Shown: positions 10,881 through 23,893, counted from the stretch's first letter. The stretch: 64,000 bases of DNA from Erythrocercus mccallii (GCA_013397435.1 VZRG01002082.1:1-64000), one strand, 5' to 3'. The notes: generated from the letters alone by a model not told the origin. Translations and numbers: made by a program.

Positions 10881-13800
10881 GGAGCACTTCTGTGGATGCT
10901 TACTTTTCAAGTGAATCAGATTAAAGTTAGTAAGTGTTTTGATATGAAATTAGCGTAGAATTAAATTCAGCATGCCTGTGCACCAAGGAAATCATGTTTG
11001 AAACTTCAGTCATTTAAATACAGGGGAAAATCCCACACAAACCAACCAAGCCAAACAAACAAACCCAAACCTTGCAGAATGTTATAATCTAAGTGAATTG
11101 TAATTTATTTTTCTGAGAAAACTTCTGAGCAGCGTATGTACTTCTTTCCTTGTCCTGCTATTTTCAGATTCTCACAAGTGGTCTTAATCACTATTAGGCA
11201 AATAAAAATGCTTGTTTCTCCTTCAATTAGTGTTTGGGTGAGGTATACTCTTAAAATTGGTTAGAAAGGCCAGTGGTCCATAAACATACACAGTTCTGGG
11301 AAATGTGGAAGAAGAAAGTACAGGTGAGTAAAGAGAAAGAAAAGGTAAACTGAAGTGTGGACAGTTCCTAAATCCTACTGCATTTTGGAAGAGCTGGCAG
11401 TGCTTCCCTTAGGGACAAAGTGCCCCAGTGGTTGAGGTGTGATGTGAGGGAGGTGGACACACAGCAGTGTCCAGCAGAGGAGAATCTCCTCTGCCCAGGA
11501 GTGTGAGGGCTCCAGCACACCCTGCCTTAGAGCTCTGCTTGTGGAAAGCAAAGTGGAGAGATCGAATTCCCACTTGGCTGCTTTTGCTGCTCGTTCTAGA
11601 GTCACCTGGGAGCTTCTTGGGGCGCCTGTGCTCCCCTGAGAGCCGCTGGCTGTGTGTGGATGTGGGGCTGTGTGAAACAGCCGCCTGCCTGAGGCCAGGC
11701 TGGAGAAGACAGACTTTCTCCATTGGCTGTCCTCAAACCTTTGTGTTACACCTGAGGATGGGAATAAACCCTAAGTTTGACCAGCAAAAGGGCCCATAGG
11801 AGGGCTGCTGAGGGCAGAAAATGGCTCTCAACACATCCTTTGATCAATCTGCTGTTTGTTTTCCAAACTGCTTAGCTGGGCAGGAGTCATTTGAGGTCTA
11901 CATCGCATTTGACCAAAACAAAAACATAGCAGATGAGATTTTAATCAGAACCCTGCTCCAGTGATCAAGTAGAAAAAGGAATGATAACTTTCATCTATAG
12001 TTAAGGCTGACATACCTCCCAGAGTGCTTGAATGATTGACTGCTTTTCATATCACCAGTACTGCCATTGATTTCCACTTCCTCAGGTCTCATGTGGTGAT
12101 ATTGTTAAAGGCACTGTATTTTTCATCTTGCCCTCTTATATCTTTAGCTGGATTTACTTTTCTGACAGAAAACTTGTATTTAAAATATTTTTCAAGCACC
12201 AGTGCCTATTCTGACCTGCTTTTGAACTCAAATATTGTACTTAGAGTAAATGAAAATGTTGTTGAACTGTAGTCCCTCTGCAGAGGCCTGGTAAAGTTTG
12301 AGTAACCAAGGCAGGAGAAAGTGACTTCCTTGTTTAAAGTATGTATTTTGGGGCATAGAACTTTCCTGCAGTGTAGAAAGATCCTGGCTGCATCTCAGCC
12401 TGATCTTGCCCTGGTGCCATGCACCTAACATGACAGAGGCAGGACAAGGAGTGAAGGGAGTGGGAGGCTGCCCATCTCCCCAGCCAGTGGCTGTGCTGCA
12501 CCTTTTTATGGTCAGAGCTGCCAAGGAAGAAAACAGCTGTCACTGCTAGCCCTTCACCGGGAGCCTGGGAATTGAGCACAAATCGTGGAGGGCAAAGAGG
12601 CATCTGAAGCTGGTCTCCTGCTGCAGCAGATCAAAGTGACACAGAGAGCCCTGTAGCTGCTGCAACCCAACCAAGAGGGAGGAACCAGCGCCCTCACTTT
12701 GCCTTTTATTTCCATGGACAAAATGCAGGTGGCATGCTCTCTACCCACTGCAGACTGGGGAGGAGAGTGCACTGCTCCCTTTGCCTGTCTTTTCTTTTAT
12801 CCTGTTGTTTCACCAACTGGCAGCTAGTGACAGGCAAGTGAGCATTGTGCCAGGGGTGGGCAGCTCTCCCACTCCACCTTGAAGGCTGCTTGCTGCTGCA
12901 CTGTGTCAGGAGAAGGATCCCGCTGCAGGTAAGGACTTCCTCATGATATATTTGTCTAAAGTAATCTGCAAGCTACGAATGAAAGCTTCAGTTAATGCAG
13001 TTTGGCTTATGCTTGTTGCAAAGCTGCATGTAAAACCTCAGCACAGTTGGTTTAGCTGTTTCTGTGCCTTGTGGTGCCCAGGCACAGTATGAATCTTGGG
13101 TGGGCTGTGGGAAAACCTGCCAGCTCAGTCCCCCTCAAACACTCACGTGAGCCATGGGATTGAGAAAGAAGAGTTACTGGTTTATGAAGGTGATTTCTCA
13201 TGTTTTCCAGCTGCAGAGCATGAGTAGGGACACTGTGGTAGGGCAGCAGTAAACTGTCTTTGCTGTCTTTTGGTCTTTGCAACAGATGTGTTGAAAAATA
13301 TAAATAGTGGATGGTTTGTTAATTGCTGAGTGATGAGGGCTGTTGCTTTAGTCTGAGTGCACTGATGATTAAAATAATTAATCATCAAGCTTCCATCATC
13401 TTGCACTGTCTGAGTGCCTTTAGATATTGTTCTTTTAAGCATTTCCTAATTCTTCATTCTTTCTCACACTGTGTTCTTCGTAGTTACCTGTGCTACATAG
13501 GGTTGGGCATAAGTTCTTTATTGTGTTTTTAGTTTGATTTTTTGTTTTCATGAGTTTTACTGAAGATGAAAGTGTTCTGTGGATACCAGGCAGGATGCTG
13601 TTTCCTCTTGTGTTAAAAAATTTTCATGTGTGCTTGTTTTTTCTTGGTTTGTAGGCTAAATAAATGGTGTGAGCCTAAGGCTCTTATCCTTTCTTTTGGG
13701 CTCACTTCTGTGTTGTAAACTTCCTATCAATGTTTGTAAAAGTACATTTTTATTGAGTATTTCCCTCTTTGGTACTTTTTCCTTATAATCCTTTTATAGT

Positions 13801-14033
13801 GTTTAATGGGGTGTAACACTGTTGAGGAAGTAAGTGGAACGTGTAGAGGGAAGAAAAACTCCATTCTCAAGTCTGTTATGAATGAAATTATGTAGTGTTG
13901 GCTTGACAGTACTTAAGCTACTTCGATGTCTTAGCAGCTTCTTAATATCCCTTCAGTGAGAACTAATTGTTCAGAAATGTTCCCTGGCAAATTCTGGCAT
14001 CCATAATTATAACTCCTGATTTCCTGGGTAGAT

Positions 14034-14051
14034 CTTAGACTCAAGTCTAAG
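14034..14051. repeat. Short near-perfect palindrome
   Basis: CTTAGACT and AGTCTAAG are perfect inverted 8-base arms separated by CA. No function is inferred. Confidence 0.8.
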
Positions 14052-15923
14052 TCAGAAACTGAAAACTGTGGAGTTCTGATTCATTTAAGGTATGTTCAGT
14101 GCTGGTTTATGTATCCGGGCTACATTAAGAACACAACAGCTGCAGTATCAAGTCTCTAGAAGATGATGAACTGAGTCTCCAGTTTAGTCCCATCCCAGGT
14201 GTGAATGATGATGTTGCTGTATTCTCTAGTTATGGTTGTCCTCTGTTGTGTGTGACTATTGTTCACTTATTTGTGCAGGATGTTTGCCTCAATATATCTG
14301 GGGTATTTAAAAATCAAAGCTGCCTTATGTAATAAAGGCAGAGGGTGTTGCCAAAATTGGAAGGTTCCTCATAGATAAAAGTCAGCAACACACTGTAATT
14401 TTCTAAGGCTAAGAGCTGACATATCACAAAAAATCATGATGTTCTTCCTGGAGTTTCTTGCCTATCACAGCATTTCCATGTAACTTCTGGGCTGTAAATA
14501 AACGTGGCTGTAACTGGATCCTGTTATTGTAAGGATTTCTTTATTTTGAGTACCCAGGTTGGTATGCTGCCAGTGGATATCCCAAACCCTCTGACTCTTT
14601 TGTCCTTAGTGACAAGGGATGAAGAAAAGTTTGGGGAAATAGGACGCTGTGTCCAGTGTGTGCTAAATGCTGGGTGATAATAGAAGGCACTCCTCTAGTT
14701 ATACTCCCTATAGTAAAAAAACTCCTAACTTGATGATAAATAAAATGACACTTTGTTCCTTATCAAATAGACAGTCACTCAATTAAAGAAGTGGTGCATC
14801 TTTATTTAAATATGTAATCTTGTAATCAGAGCATGTGCCATACTTTACATGGGCATTGGAAACACCTTCAATTTGGACACATTCTAACACCTGAGCACTT
14901 TGTTCTGCATCTGTAAAGCTTCATAAGGCTTCCTAGGGTATGAAAAGCAAAAAGAAGCATCACTGTGTCACTTTATTTAGAGGCAATATTGCTTTACTGT
15001 ATGGCTTTGCTTTATTTAGTAGCAATTTCCTACACATTTCAGTGCAAACCAGCTGTGGAACATTTTAGTGATGTCTGCTTGGGTCCTTCTCTCTGACTTT
15101 TGGAGGGAAGAGTGCTGGATTGTGTAATTTGTGTAAACTAACGAGCTGTACTGAAGTAAGACACATTGCAGATGGCATGAATGGAAGTAGAAACTTATTG
15201 GAAATGTATCTGCTGCCTCTTGTGAGCTACTCTGAAATTGCAACAGGAGGTGTACTTGTTTCTCGTGAAATCTGTGAGGCTGCAAGCCTCTTCATCCTTC
15301 ACTGTGTTTAGGCTGTTGAGTAAATCTTTCTGAAATTCCAGCTATTGACACCTGTGTGGAAAAGCCAGAGGCAGAGACAGGCTGTGAGCAGGCTGAGTTG
15401 GTTTGTCAAGCCAAGCACAGCCTCTGTGTTGTAGATTGGGCTCTTCTAAGTGATGGGAACCCTTTTGAGGTGAAACTTTGAAACAGCAAAGCAGCAAGGT
15501 AGTAAATAACCAAGATTTTGTTTCTGGGTGACTCAGTTGGCTAAGTGGACTCAATCGGCAAACACAGGCATAGGCCAGAGCTGGCTCTTGCACATCTGGG
15601 CACAAAGAAAGCAAGTTGTGTTTCAGCTGGGAGATGGTGCTTTGGAGCTGCAGCTGTAAGACTGAGTCCTGTACTGCACTGAAACACATAAGCCCAATCC
15701 TTGCATGACTTTTTTCTCTTTTGATTCCATTAGCAGAAGGGAGAACACTTTTATGAATGCTTTTTTTAGAGGAAAATACTGAAATTGCCTGGTTTGAGTC
15801 CATATTTTAGGGAGGATTTGGAGATACACTGATACTCTATTAGAGTCCACAGAAATGAGGCATGGCTGTGAAAACGAGCCTCATGCTGTTAAAGTGTTAA
15901 GAGATTGATTTTTCTCATGAAAA

Positions 15924-15947
15924 GGGGAGGGGAGAGGAGGGGAGGGG
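15924..15947 (+). other. Potential G-quadruplex
   Basis: Four runs of four G occur on the + strand at 15924-15927, 15929-15932, 15939-15942 and 15944-15947, with loops of 1, 6 and 1 base. This fits the canonical four-tract rule. It lies about 350 bases before the 16.3 kb CpG island, within a purine-only tract. Confidence 0.75.
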
Positions 15948-16111
15948 AGAGGAGAGTTGTTTGGATATGATAAGTGTCCAGGTACCTTGGCAGAGGAAAG
16001 ACAAGAAATAACTGCGAAGTTTTTTTTACCCTTCCTGACAATGAAACAATGTGCCTTAAGTTCCAGGGACGAACCCGTTAAATTCCAGGGACTTCTCTTT
16101 TTACTGTTTTT

Positions 16112-16127
16112 TTCTTCTTCTTCTTCT
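16112..16127. repeat. (TTC)n microsatellite
   Basis: Five consecutive TTC units preceded by a T run. Confidence 0.85.
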
Positions 16128-16279
16128 TGTCCTTTTTAGGTCTTGCCAAAACCACTGTTGATATACGGTGTTTCTCTGATGCTTTTTCCACAGTTTTTAA
16201 CTCCAAGGCGTTAAGTTCTTTGGAGAAGTCACCTGGCTGAATGGGCAGAGTATGTAACCAGACAATCTAAGGATGCTGG

Positions 16280-17960
16280 GCTCGGGGCTCTGGCAATACC
16301 CGGAGGGGTTATCAGTGCCTCCCGCCTGGCCAGCCGGGGTTGTCGCACGTTTCCTGAGCTCGCTGAACGTTTCCTGGGCTCACTGAACGGTTCCTTCAGT
16401 GCTTTTGTTTTCTCCAGCGCCCAGTCTTTCCTTCCAAGGGATGCCATATGCCTGGAGTCCTCAAGCAGTGACTAAGGGGGAGGGAAGGGGAAAACAGCTC
16501 TGTACGTAAACTGCTCCGCGAGTTTCTAAGTTGTTCGCACACGAATATACCTGTGCGCTGGGCTTCTCCTCTGGCCCCCTGCTCGCACGGGCCCCGCTAC
16601 CAGCCCTCCAGCTTTGTGGGAAAGGGCCGTGAGGGTTAGGGAAGCTGGGATTTAAAGCGAGTGGAAGATGCGAGTGGGTGGTTAGGGCAGGTGGGAGCTG
16701 GAGGGCTGTTTGGCAAGGTTTTGATTAGGCGTCGCCAGGCGGGAGCAGCGCTCGGTGGGCCCCGCTTTATTGCAGGGCTTTGGCAAAGCCCGGAGATGTG
16801 GAGTTGCAGATTAAGACAAGACCTACAGTAGACCCAGAGGCTGCCCGTGCTCGCGGGGCGTGCTGGCTCTGCAGAGCCCAGGGGTGCCGCCGCGGGGAGG
16901 GGCAGTGCAGGGGGCAGTGCTCCTGCAGCGGCCCAGGGCACAGCCCCGCGCCTCCCGCCGCCTCCCCGGGGCGGTGCCGCCGTGCGCGGCTCCCTGCGCT
17001 GCTCCCCGCGCCCGCCAGGGGGCAGCGGCGCACCGGGCAGCGGGCGGGGCGGCGGTGCCCCGGCCCGGGCTGGAATCGCGCCGGAGCCCGGGCCCTTCCC
17101 GTCTGGAATGTTCGCAGGGAACCCGGGCCTTTCCAGGCTGCAATGCTCGCAGGGAACCCGGGCCCTTCCCGCCTGGAATGTTCGCAGGGAGCCCGGGCCT
17201 TTCCAGGCTGCAATGCTCGCAGGGAACCCGGGCCCCTCCCGCCTGGAATGTTCGCAGGGAGCCCGGGCCTTTCCAGGCTGCAATGCTCGCAGGGGGCCCG
17301 GGCCTTTCCCGGCTGGAAGGCTCGCAGCGGGGTGTCCTTTCCTGGCTGGAATGCTCGCAGGGGGCTGTCCTTTCCTGGCGCAGGGGGCCCGTGCCGGGGG
17401 GCATGGCCGGGGCACAGAGCGCGGGCAAGGCGGGCGCTGCAGACCCCTGCCGGGGCGGGGGAGCGGACAGCAGCTTCCTGGCGCTGCAGGACACATTTGG
17501 CTTCTGGGAGCCCTCGGAAAAGAAAGGAGCGGGGAAGAACAAGGAGGGGAATTAAAATAATGCGTCTGAGCATTGTTCGTCTCGGTTGGGATGGTTCTCA
17601 TATAGGTCGGCATGCTCATGTCAGTAAAACATGATGGAAGGGCTGTATTGTTTCCCTGCTATCCATCTGTACCACTACCGTGTCCTATGGTATTTTTAAC
17701 CATTCAGTATGGAGCCCGTTCTGGCTGATGATTACAGACAGAACAGAATGGAAAAATAGAGCTGCGTGACAGAGGACTTCCTTCCGCAGGCTGAGGGGTA
17801 TCCCGCACAGTCCCCGTATCCTGAAGCATCGATCAGAGCAGCTGGGGCTGTGTGTGGCGGCTCAGGGGGCGATGGCAGCCCCGGGGCCGGGCACGGGAGC
17901 AGCTTTGTGCGGCCGCACTCCCAGCCCGGCCCGCGCTCCGGCGCAGGAGGCGCAGGAGGG
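16280..17960. promoter_or_regulatory. Orphan CpG island
   Basis: CpG dinucleotides become frequent near 16280, peak from about 16840 to 17500 and persist to about 17950. Flanking sequence is AT-rich. CpG islands of this size usually mark a promoter, but no recognisable first exon, TATA element or coding sequence sits here. Long open frames on both strands (284 aa on +, 327 aa on -) come from the scarcity of stop codons in GC-rich DNA and from the 35-bp repeat cycling through all three frames. A noncoding RNA promoter, or an alternative promoter of a distant gene, is possible. Confidence 0.7.
17072..17380. repeat. GC-rich 35-bp minisatellite with 70-bp dimer structure
   Basis: About nine units start at 17072, 17105, 17140, 17175, 17210, 17245, 17280, 17315 and 17348. 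Spacing is 33, then 35 six times, then 33. Each unit carries GGAATGTTCGC or GCAATGCTCGC, then AGGGA, then CCCGGGCC and a C/T-rich end. The TTCGC and CTCGC types alternate, giving a 70-base higher-order period. The last two units are diverged. Because 35 is not a multiple of 3, the open frames across it share rotated versions of the same peptide motifs. Confidence 0.95.
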
Positions 17961-20900
17961 CTCAGTAGCACCACGAGGCTGAGGAAATCACCAGCACTCA
18001 CTTGATTAAACTGGAATTTTGATTAAAGTTGTTTTATTTGGTGAAAATCAAAGGTGGTCTTCTGTTTCTGCATCTGTGCTCCAAGTGTTCTGCCACTGAG
18101 AGCTTGTGGAGATGAACTTGGAAGCAGAGGGGCAGAAAGTTCAGAAAGTTGTTTCTGGATTGCACTTTCTTTGTTCAACTTCCTACCTGGAGCATTTCTA
18201 TAAGAACATGTAACGAAATTAAAAACTTGATTTAAAAGATGGAAATTTCTATTTAAACATTGAATTAGGTTTGGGTGAAAAATTGATACTCTTTGTTAGT
18301 TACCTGTGAGTTTCAAAAACAAGGAAACAAAACTGCCCCAAAATTAGAAACAAATCCCCCTGGCTCTGCCCACCACCACCCCAGCCTGTCCCAGAGGGGT
18401 GACTTCAGTGTTTAGGGGGAGTGGGAGAGACAGGCAGGTAAGCAGGAGCACTCCACCTCCTGTGCAGGAAGCACTGCACCCACCCAAATGATACAGATCA
18501 TGTAGAAAATTGTGTGTTGCTTTGATTTGCTATGATAACACGTAGCAAATGCAGACTGGCTCATCTATTAACAATTTCCTCAATGTGCTATTGAAAGATT
18601 TGATAAATGCAACAGCATTTAAGCAGCTGGTTTTCTCCAAAATTCCCCAAGTTAGACGCCCCCCTTGGCACACTGGGTTCTCTCCTATTTTCCCACAGGG
18701 GCACAGCAGGCTTGAAAACTCTTCGCTCACAAGTCTCAAATGAGACTCTGAAGGAAAGAGTTTAATTTCATTTTTTGATGTGGTAAGTTAACAAAATTAG
18801 CGTTATTGTGCTCTGCATGGCGAGTGCTGTGCAGGCCAGCCAGCCACACAGTGCTAAGCTCTGTGCAGCAGAGCAAAGTGCCCTGGCTGCTGCTATTTTG
18901 TACACCTCTCCAATTATTCTTGCTGATTTTTAGAATGAAACTGATCCCCTTTAATATCTTATTGGAGAACTGAGAAGTATTTGGAGAAGCATACTTGCTC
19001 CTTTTTCCACAGGGTGGAGCAGGGCTGTGTCAAGGAGGTCACCTGGCTCAGGGGTGCACCAGGGCTGCTGGAGACATTAACACATCCAGCAGCCCCTCAG
19101 CAAAGGGGCTGGAATTGCACCACAGTCCCATGAAGGCAGGACCCCCCTGTGCTGCTGATGTACCATGTGCTGGCCTGGGCAGAGCAGAGCTGCTCATGCC
19201 AATGTCCTGGGCATGTCTGCCTGGGAAAAATGCATCCCCTCAGAAGTGGAATAGTTTTTCACTGTGGAAAACAATCCTTCATCACAGTGGTGTGCAAAGT
19301 CACCTCCCATGCTTAGGCACAAACTGAATTACCTGATTAATGTTAGTCTTCATCTGTACTTTCAGCCTGGGCTAATTTTAGAGCTTGGAATAAGGTTGAT
19401 AATGGATTTGGTTGGTCAGAAATAGCTATTCTGCTTTGACTACACTGAGCTGGATGGAGATGAATTTCCCCACAGAGGAAGCTTGTTGAAGCTAAGTGGG
19501 TTTTGCCTGTGCAGTGTGTCATCTGCAATTAGCCATCGGGGCAGGGCCCCTCTCAGAGGTGGGCACTGGGCTCAGCTGGGCTCCTTAGCACATGTGAGGG
19601 CCCCATCCCATCCAGAAAGAAACAGGGGGCTCCAGCAGTCATCCTAACCTGCCTGCCAGTCCCAGCCTTTCCCTGTGCAATGGGGTACCTCAGCCCCCTG
19701 ATGGCTGAACTGCAAGCTCCCTGGAGGCACAGGCTTTGGTACCGTTTATTTATGATACCTTGCAGGTGACACTTCGCTGTCTATTTTGCTGGTTTCTCTT
19801 TGAAAATAAATTGCTGTGTCAAAAAATTGATGCAGATACCTGGAATGTTTTGGAGAATGATGAAGTTTGGGAGGCACATTTGTCTACCAATAAAAGTGGA
19901 TAGAAGTTCTCTTACAGTCTCTCCCCAGTGCATTTGTGGATCCCCTTCCACATCTGCCTGTCCCCACTGCAGTGCTGTGGCTCGTGCTTATGCTGCCATC
20001 ACACGGGCCTGTGACAGCGCACGGTCACTGGGAGGGTACCACAGCCACCCGAGCCAGTGCACAGGGCTGTGTGCAGACACTGGTATTTAAGGGAAGTCTT
20101 GAAAATAATTAAAATTCCATCTGGTCTCTTCTTTAAGAAAAATACTGCCAAAGATAAATGGGATGCCAAAAGGAGGAAATACCCCTTCTCAAGTCTGATA
20201 ACCCTCTCTGTAGGGCCCTCTTTTCATACTGCAAAGCACCTGCCCAGTGGGGATGTGGCTGTGCTGGGTGCCCCCATCACACAGTGTGCCCCTTCCCCAT
20301 GCCCACTCTGACTCCCAGGCTGATGGAAACGTTGGAGGTGAGATTTCAATACTGAGGCTCGATGTGATGAAGCATGGCAGGGATGTTGTTTCATGAAGAG
20401 ATTGTTTGAGAGCAAACTGCCATGGATCAATGTAATCTAATTCCTTTTCTTCTGTGATCTAAATGCCTGCTTTAATAATTCATTAAGGGGGAGCATCTAA
20501 CGGGCAGGAGGGAAATTATAAAGGGTGGTTTAACAGAAAGTGGTATAGGGCAATAAAATATTGAAGTCAGTCATTAAAAATTGGGTGATGTCAAAGTAGT
20601 TAAAGGTGGGAGGGGAGAGAGAAAGTAAAACAGGCTTTGAGTGTTGGGCAAGAAGCCCTGCAGGACCATTAGAAAGTCTGGTGGGTGTGAGGTTTGTTCT
20701 GTGCCTTTTCATAGAGATCCCAAAGGCATGGGCTAGATTGAAGGATCTTTCATCTCTGAATTAGTTTTAAACTTAAAACTGAAGGGATACAATAGGAGGC
20801 TTCCGGTTCTCAAAATTCACTGTTTTTTTCTGCCCTGCTATTAGCTTAGTTCACAGAAAGGGTTTGTTATGGCTTGAGCTGCTGGACTTGGGGCAGAGCA

Positions 20901-22019
20901 CCCATAAAGCAGCCTTGCAGGCAGCTTGGTGCTGTTGGGGGACTCAGGTGCACAGAGCCATCCAGGTGCCACTGTGTCAGCCATCATCCCTTTCCTCTTG
21001 TTCTATGGCCCATTTATGGAAGAAAGTGAGAGCAGACAAAAGCTCTTCTGAGGTGCTTTTGAAGGGAAACATCCTCACTGCTGACACTGACTGTTCACAG
21101 AGAGTAAGAGGACTGGAGCTGTACAGCAATGACAGTATTTGGGGCAAAAATAGCACCACTGGGAGGATTTAATTGCACTGAAAGTCCACCAGATCTTGTT
21201 CAGATGTAAATATTCAGCTGAGTCTCACCAGGATCATAGAGTGTTTTATTATTTTCTGTACTTGTAGGGGTCCTCGCACAAACTGACACACAGGGAATGT
21301 GGGTCCTGTTCACGCTATGTCTTTGCATTTGCTTGTGCAAAAGCTTTTAGCAGGGACATCATCTGGTAAACAGCAAGAATGGAGGCTTGGGGGAGGGTCG
21401 GATTTTTTTGCCTTATTATGTCTTTAAATACCTTATGATGTGCTGTTTAGGTTCCTGGACATAATTCTGCATTAAATAGGATGCAATAGCAAAAACTTAC
21501 CTGAGACTTGCTCTGCCTTTCAGACAAGGACTTGTCCAAAACACCAGTTTGATTTTCTGCCACATTGGAAATTCTTCCTTATAGCTCTGAAGATGTTTCT
21601 GAACTGCAGGGTCCTGGTGATGGAACAGTCCTCAGGCTTGTGAGAGCTCAGACAGGCTGATGATGGAGGGCTAAAGAAATGCTAGGAAGAATTAATTATT
21701 TGCTCCATGTATCCTTGATTTTTCACCCAATAACAGTAATTGTAGGAAATTGTAATTTGCATTGATTTTCTATATATTTAATGTTTTTTAAAGTTTACTC
21801 TGCAGAAAAGCATCATTGATCTCTTATATAATTCTGGATCCTGGCTGTACTCTGTGATCTCTTCATGTATTTCTTTTGCTATTAATAATACTTACTGATT
21901 TGTATGTAGTAAGTGATTTAGTCAAAACTATTTGGAGGCCAAATTTTCTAGGGACTTCTTGTGGTTTTACAATATCATTACTAATGGGATGGATTTCAAA
22001 TACATTCAAATTTGTTTAA
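17961..22019. other. Noncoding sequence, no gene seen
   Basis: GC-moderate and AT-rich stretches alternate. Open frames here are at most 110 codons, with no family motif, no hydrophobic signal and no matching splice sites. I recognised no RNA genes or repeats. Confidence 0.55.
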
Positions 22020-22500
22020 TATTTAACAATCTGAAGTCTACGTAAGCATTTCTTCTGGTGTGCCTGCTCTAAATGGCCAGCGTTCATTAGGAAATGTTTG
22101 TATCCATGACATTGCTTCAACGGAAAAGCACCGAAATAAATAAATGCAATGCTAACACTTTGTCAAACTGTGTTCCAAACAAAATCCTTCCCCCCACTTT
22201 CATTCACCACTAAATATGACTGGCCCCCTCCCCTCTCCCCCCTCTTGCCAGGCTTTCATTCCTGCATTTATGTGGTGCTCCGGAGCTGTTGGTTGGAGGA
22301 GCTCCACAATGGGGACAGGAGTTGGGACAGAGCGGCTGACAGGAGTAATGGCTTTGCTTTGTACGTCTGTCATCTAATGCTTAACTAATGCAGAATTACT
22401 GTCAGCCTCCCGCGGAGCTCACTTTCCTCTCCACCTGAATGCCTAATGACTCCGTGGCAAGGAATTTGAAATAAACACTTACTGGCTGGACATTTAGACA
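22020..22500. promoter_or_regulatory. Candidate conserved noncoding element beside a CpG island
   Basis: AT-rich, non-repetitive sequence with several homeodomain-like TAAT/ATTA cores, including TCTAATGCTTAACTAATGC around 22371-22389 and ACAATTAGG near 22499, directly abutting a CpG-rich block. The texture resembles vertebrate conserved enhancers. Conservation was not tested; this is inference from composition and from proximity to a developmental regulator gene. Confidence 0.3.
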
Positions 22501-22529
22501 ATTAGGAAAGCAGCCGCATTGTGTCGGGT

Positions 22530-22880
22530 TATTGTCCCGCCAGGTCTCTGTGCCCCGTGCCGGCGGTGGGACAGAGGCACCGCGCACGCACCGCGCCCAG
22601 CGCCCCTGAGGGCGCGGGTGCTCCCTGGGCAGCCTCTGGGCACGGCCTCGCTGGGCCGCAGCGCTGCCGGGGGCAGCCACCGCTGCCTGAGCCTTTCTGG
22701 CCGAGTCGGGACCGACTTCCCCTGCAGGGGTGCTCTGCATGCAGGAATGTGTCCCCGGTGCCGAGGCCCTTGCAGGCAGCCCCGTCCCAGAGCAGTGCTG
22801 GTGCGTGGGACTCCTCCTGGGCTGCAGCGCGCCCTGGAGCCGGCGCCGTGCTTCGCCCCAGAGAGCAGAGCAGTCCCTGC
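22530..22880. promoter_or_regulatory. Small orphan CpG island
   Basis: Dense CpGs start abruptly near 22530 and fade by about 22870. The overlapping open frames on both strands (up to 295 aa on -) show no recognisable domain and are best explained by low stop-codon density. No gene start can be assigned. Confidence 0.6.
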
Positions 22881-23893
22881 TGAGCTCTTGTCGCTCAGTT
22901 TGCAAACCCCTCTGGAACCATGTGGGAGGAAATATGTTTTCTAAATGGCAGTCATTACCAGCTAATGGGAATGTTAGCAAACGGGGAGAGCTTGGAGACG
23001 CGGGGGTGGTCGAGTGGGGGCCAGCAGGAGGGCTGTGCCACCACGGGGCTTGGCACGAGGTGGAGACAGCCAGTGCCTCCAAAATGACTGCTGGACCTGG
23101 TGAACAAGGGCTTGGTAGGATGGAGGCAAACCCAGGTGACATCTTCTTGTAGTCAGGTTTATGTTCCCACTCCTCGGTGCTCCCTCTCACAGAGGGGCCC
23201 AGTGGTGTATGGGAACATGAGTGTTTCCATGCTGCTTTCAGACAAAGTGGTCTGGGCTCATTTTCATCAGTTTTGGCACAACTCTTCATAGGCTGTAGTG
23301 GCCTGCAGCCTGCTCCAGCGACACGTGACAGCTGAAGCTAGCTGCGCTTCCTAGAGATACTGCCGGGATCAGAGGCAGCTCTTTGTCCAAGGTCCACTCC
23401 TCCTGAGGTCTCCCTGGAATCTGCACCAAAATCATTCCAGGTTGTGCATTTCTACCTGCCTTGTCTCTCATCAGAGACATTTGGAAAACAACCTTGACCT
23501 CCCTCCTTTGGGCAGAAAGTGTTGATGTGCACAGAAAAATTTTGGAGGTGGAAACATTTCCACCAGTGCCGTTAAAAGTTTTTCATCACCTTCTTCAGCG
23601 AACTGAGCATCCCGCTTTCACATGTGGTGCAATAGCTGTGTTAGATCACAACTGAAGAAAATTGGCTGGGCTCAGATACCTGCTGTGAGTGAGCAGTTGT
23701 GAGCTCAACACAAGGATAGCACCACCCTGCCATGTGGGAGGATGGCAGTGGTCAAATTTGACCCTAACCCCAGTGGTCAAATCTGAATTTGTTATTGTTG
23801 GGTTTTTTCCCCCATATACTATTTTCAGCTAGCAGAAAACATTCAGGAGAATAACTGAGCTGAAAAAATTTAAATCTACCATAATTTCCATAA
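22881..23893. other. Noncoding sequence up to the assembly gap
   Basis: No gene or repeat was recognised. GC content falls from the CpG island towards the gap. Confidence 0.55.

Larger units (their letters stand above)
8967..15923. other. Noncoding sequence, no gene seen
   Basis: Mixed AT-rich DNA with somewhat GC-richer stretches near 11.4-11.8 and 12.3-12.9 kb. No coding exon, tRNA or rRNA was recognised. The only structures I can support are the inverted repeats at 10778-10880 and 14034-14051, listed separately. Confidence 0.6.

Noticed and set aside
17072..17380. CRISPR-like regular array
   Set aside because: The units are contiguous with no unique spacers and lie in vertebrate DNA. It is a minisatellite.
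16636..17634. Long overlapping open frames (up to 327 aa) on both strands
   Set aside because: They overlap in several frames within a CpG island and the 35-bp minisatellite. Composition is Pro/Ala/Arg/Gly-rich, with no domain and no splice context.
22402..23289. 295-aa open frame on the - strand
   Set aside because: It covers a CpG island with competing frames on the other strand. No recognisable family and low stop density explain it.
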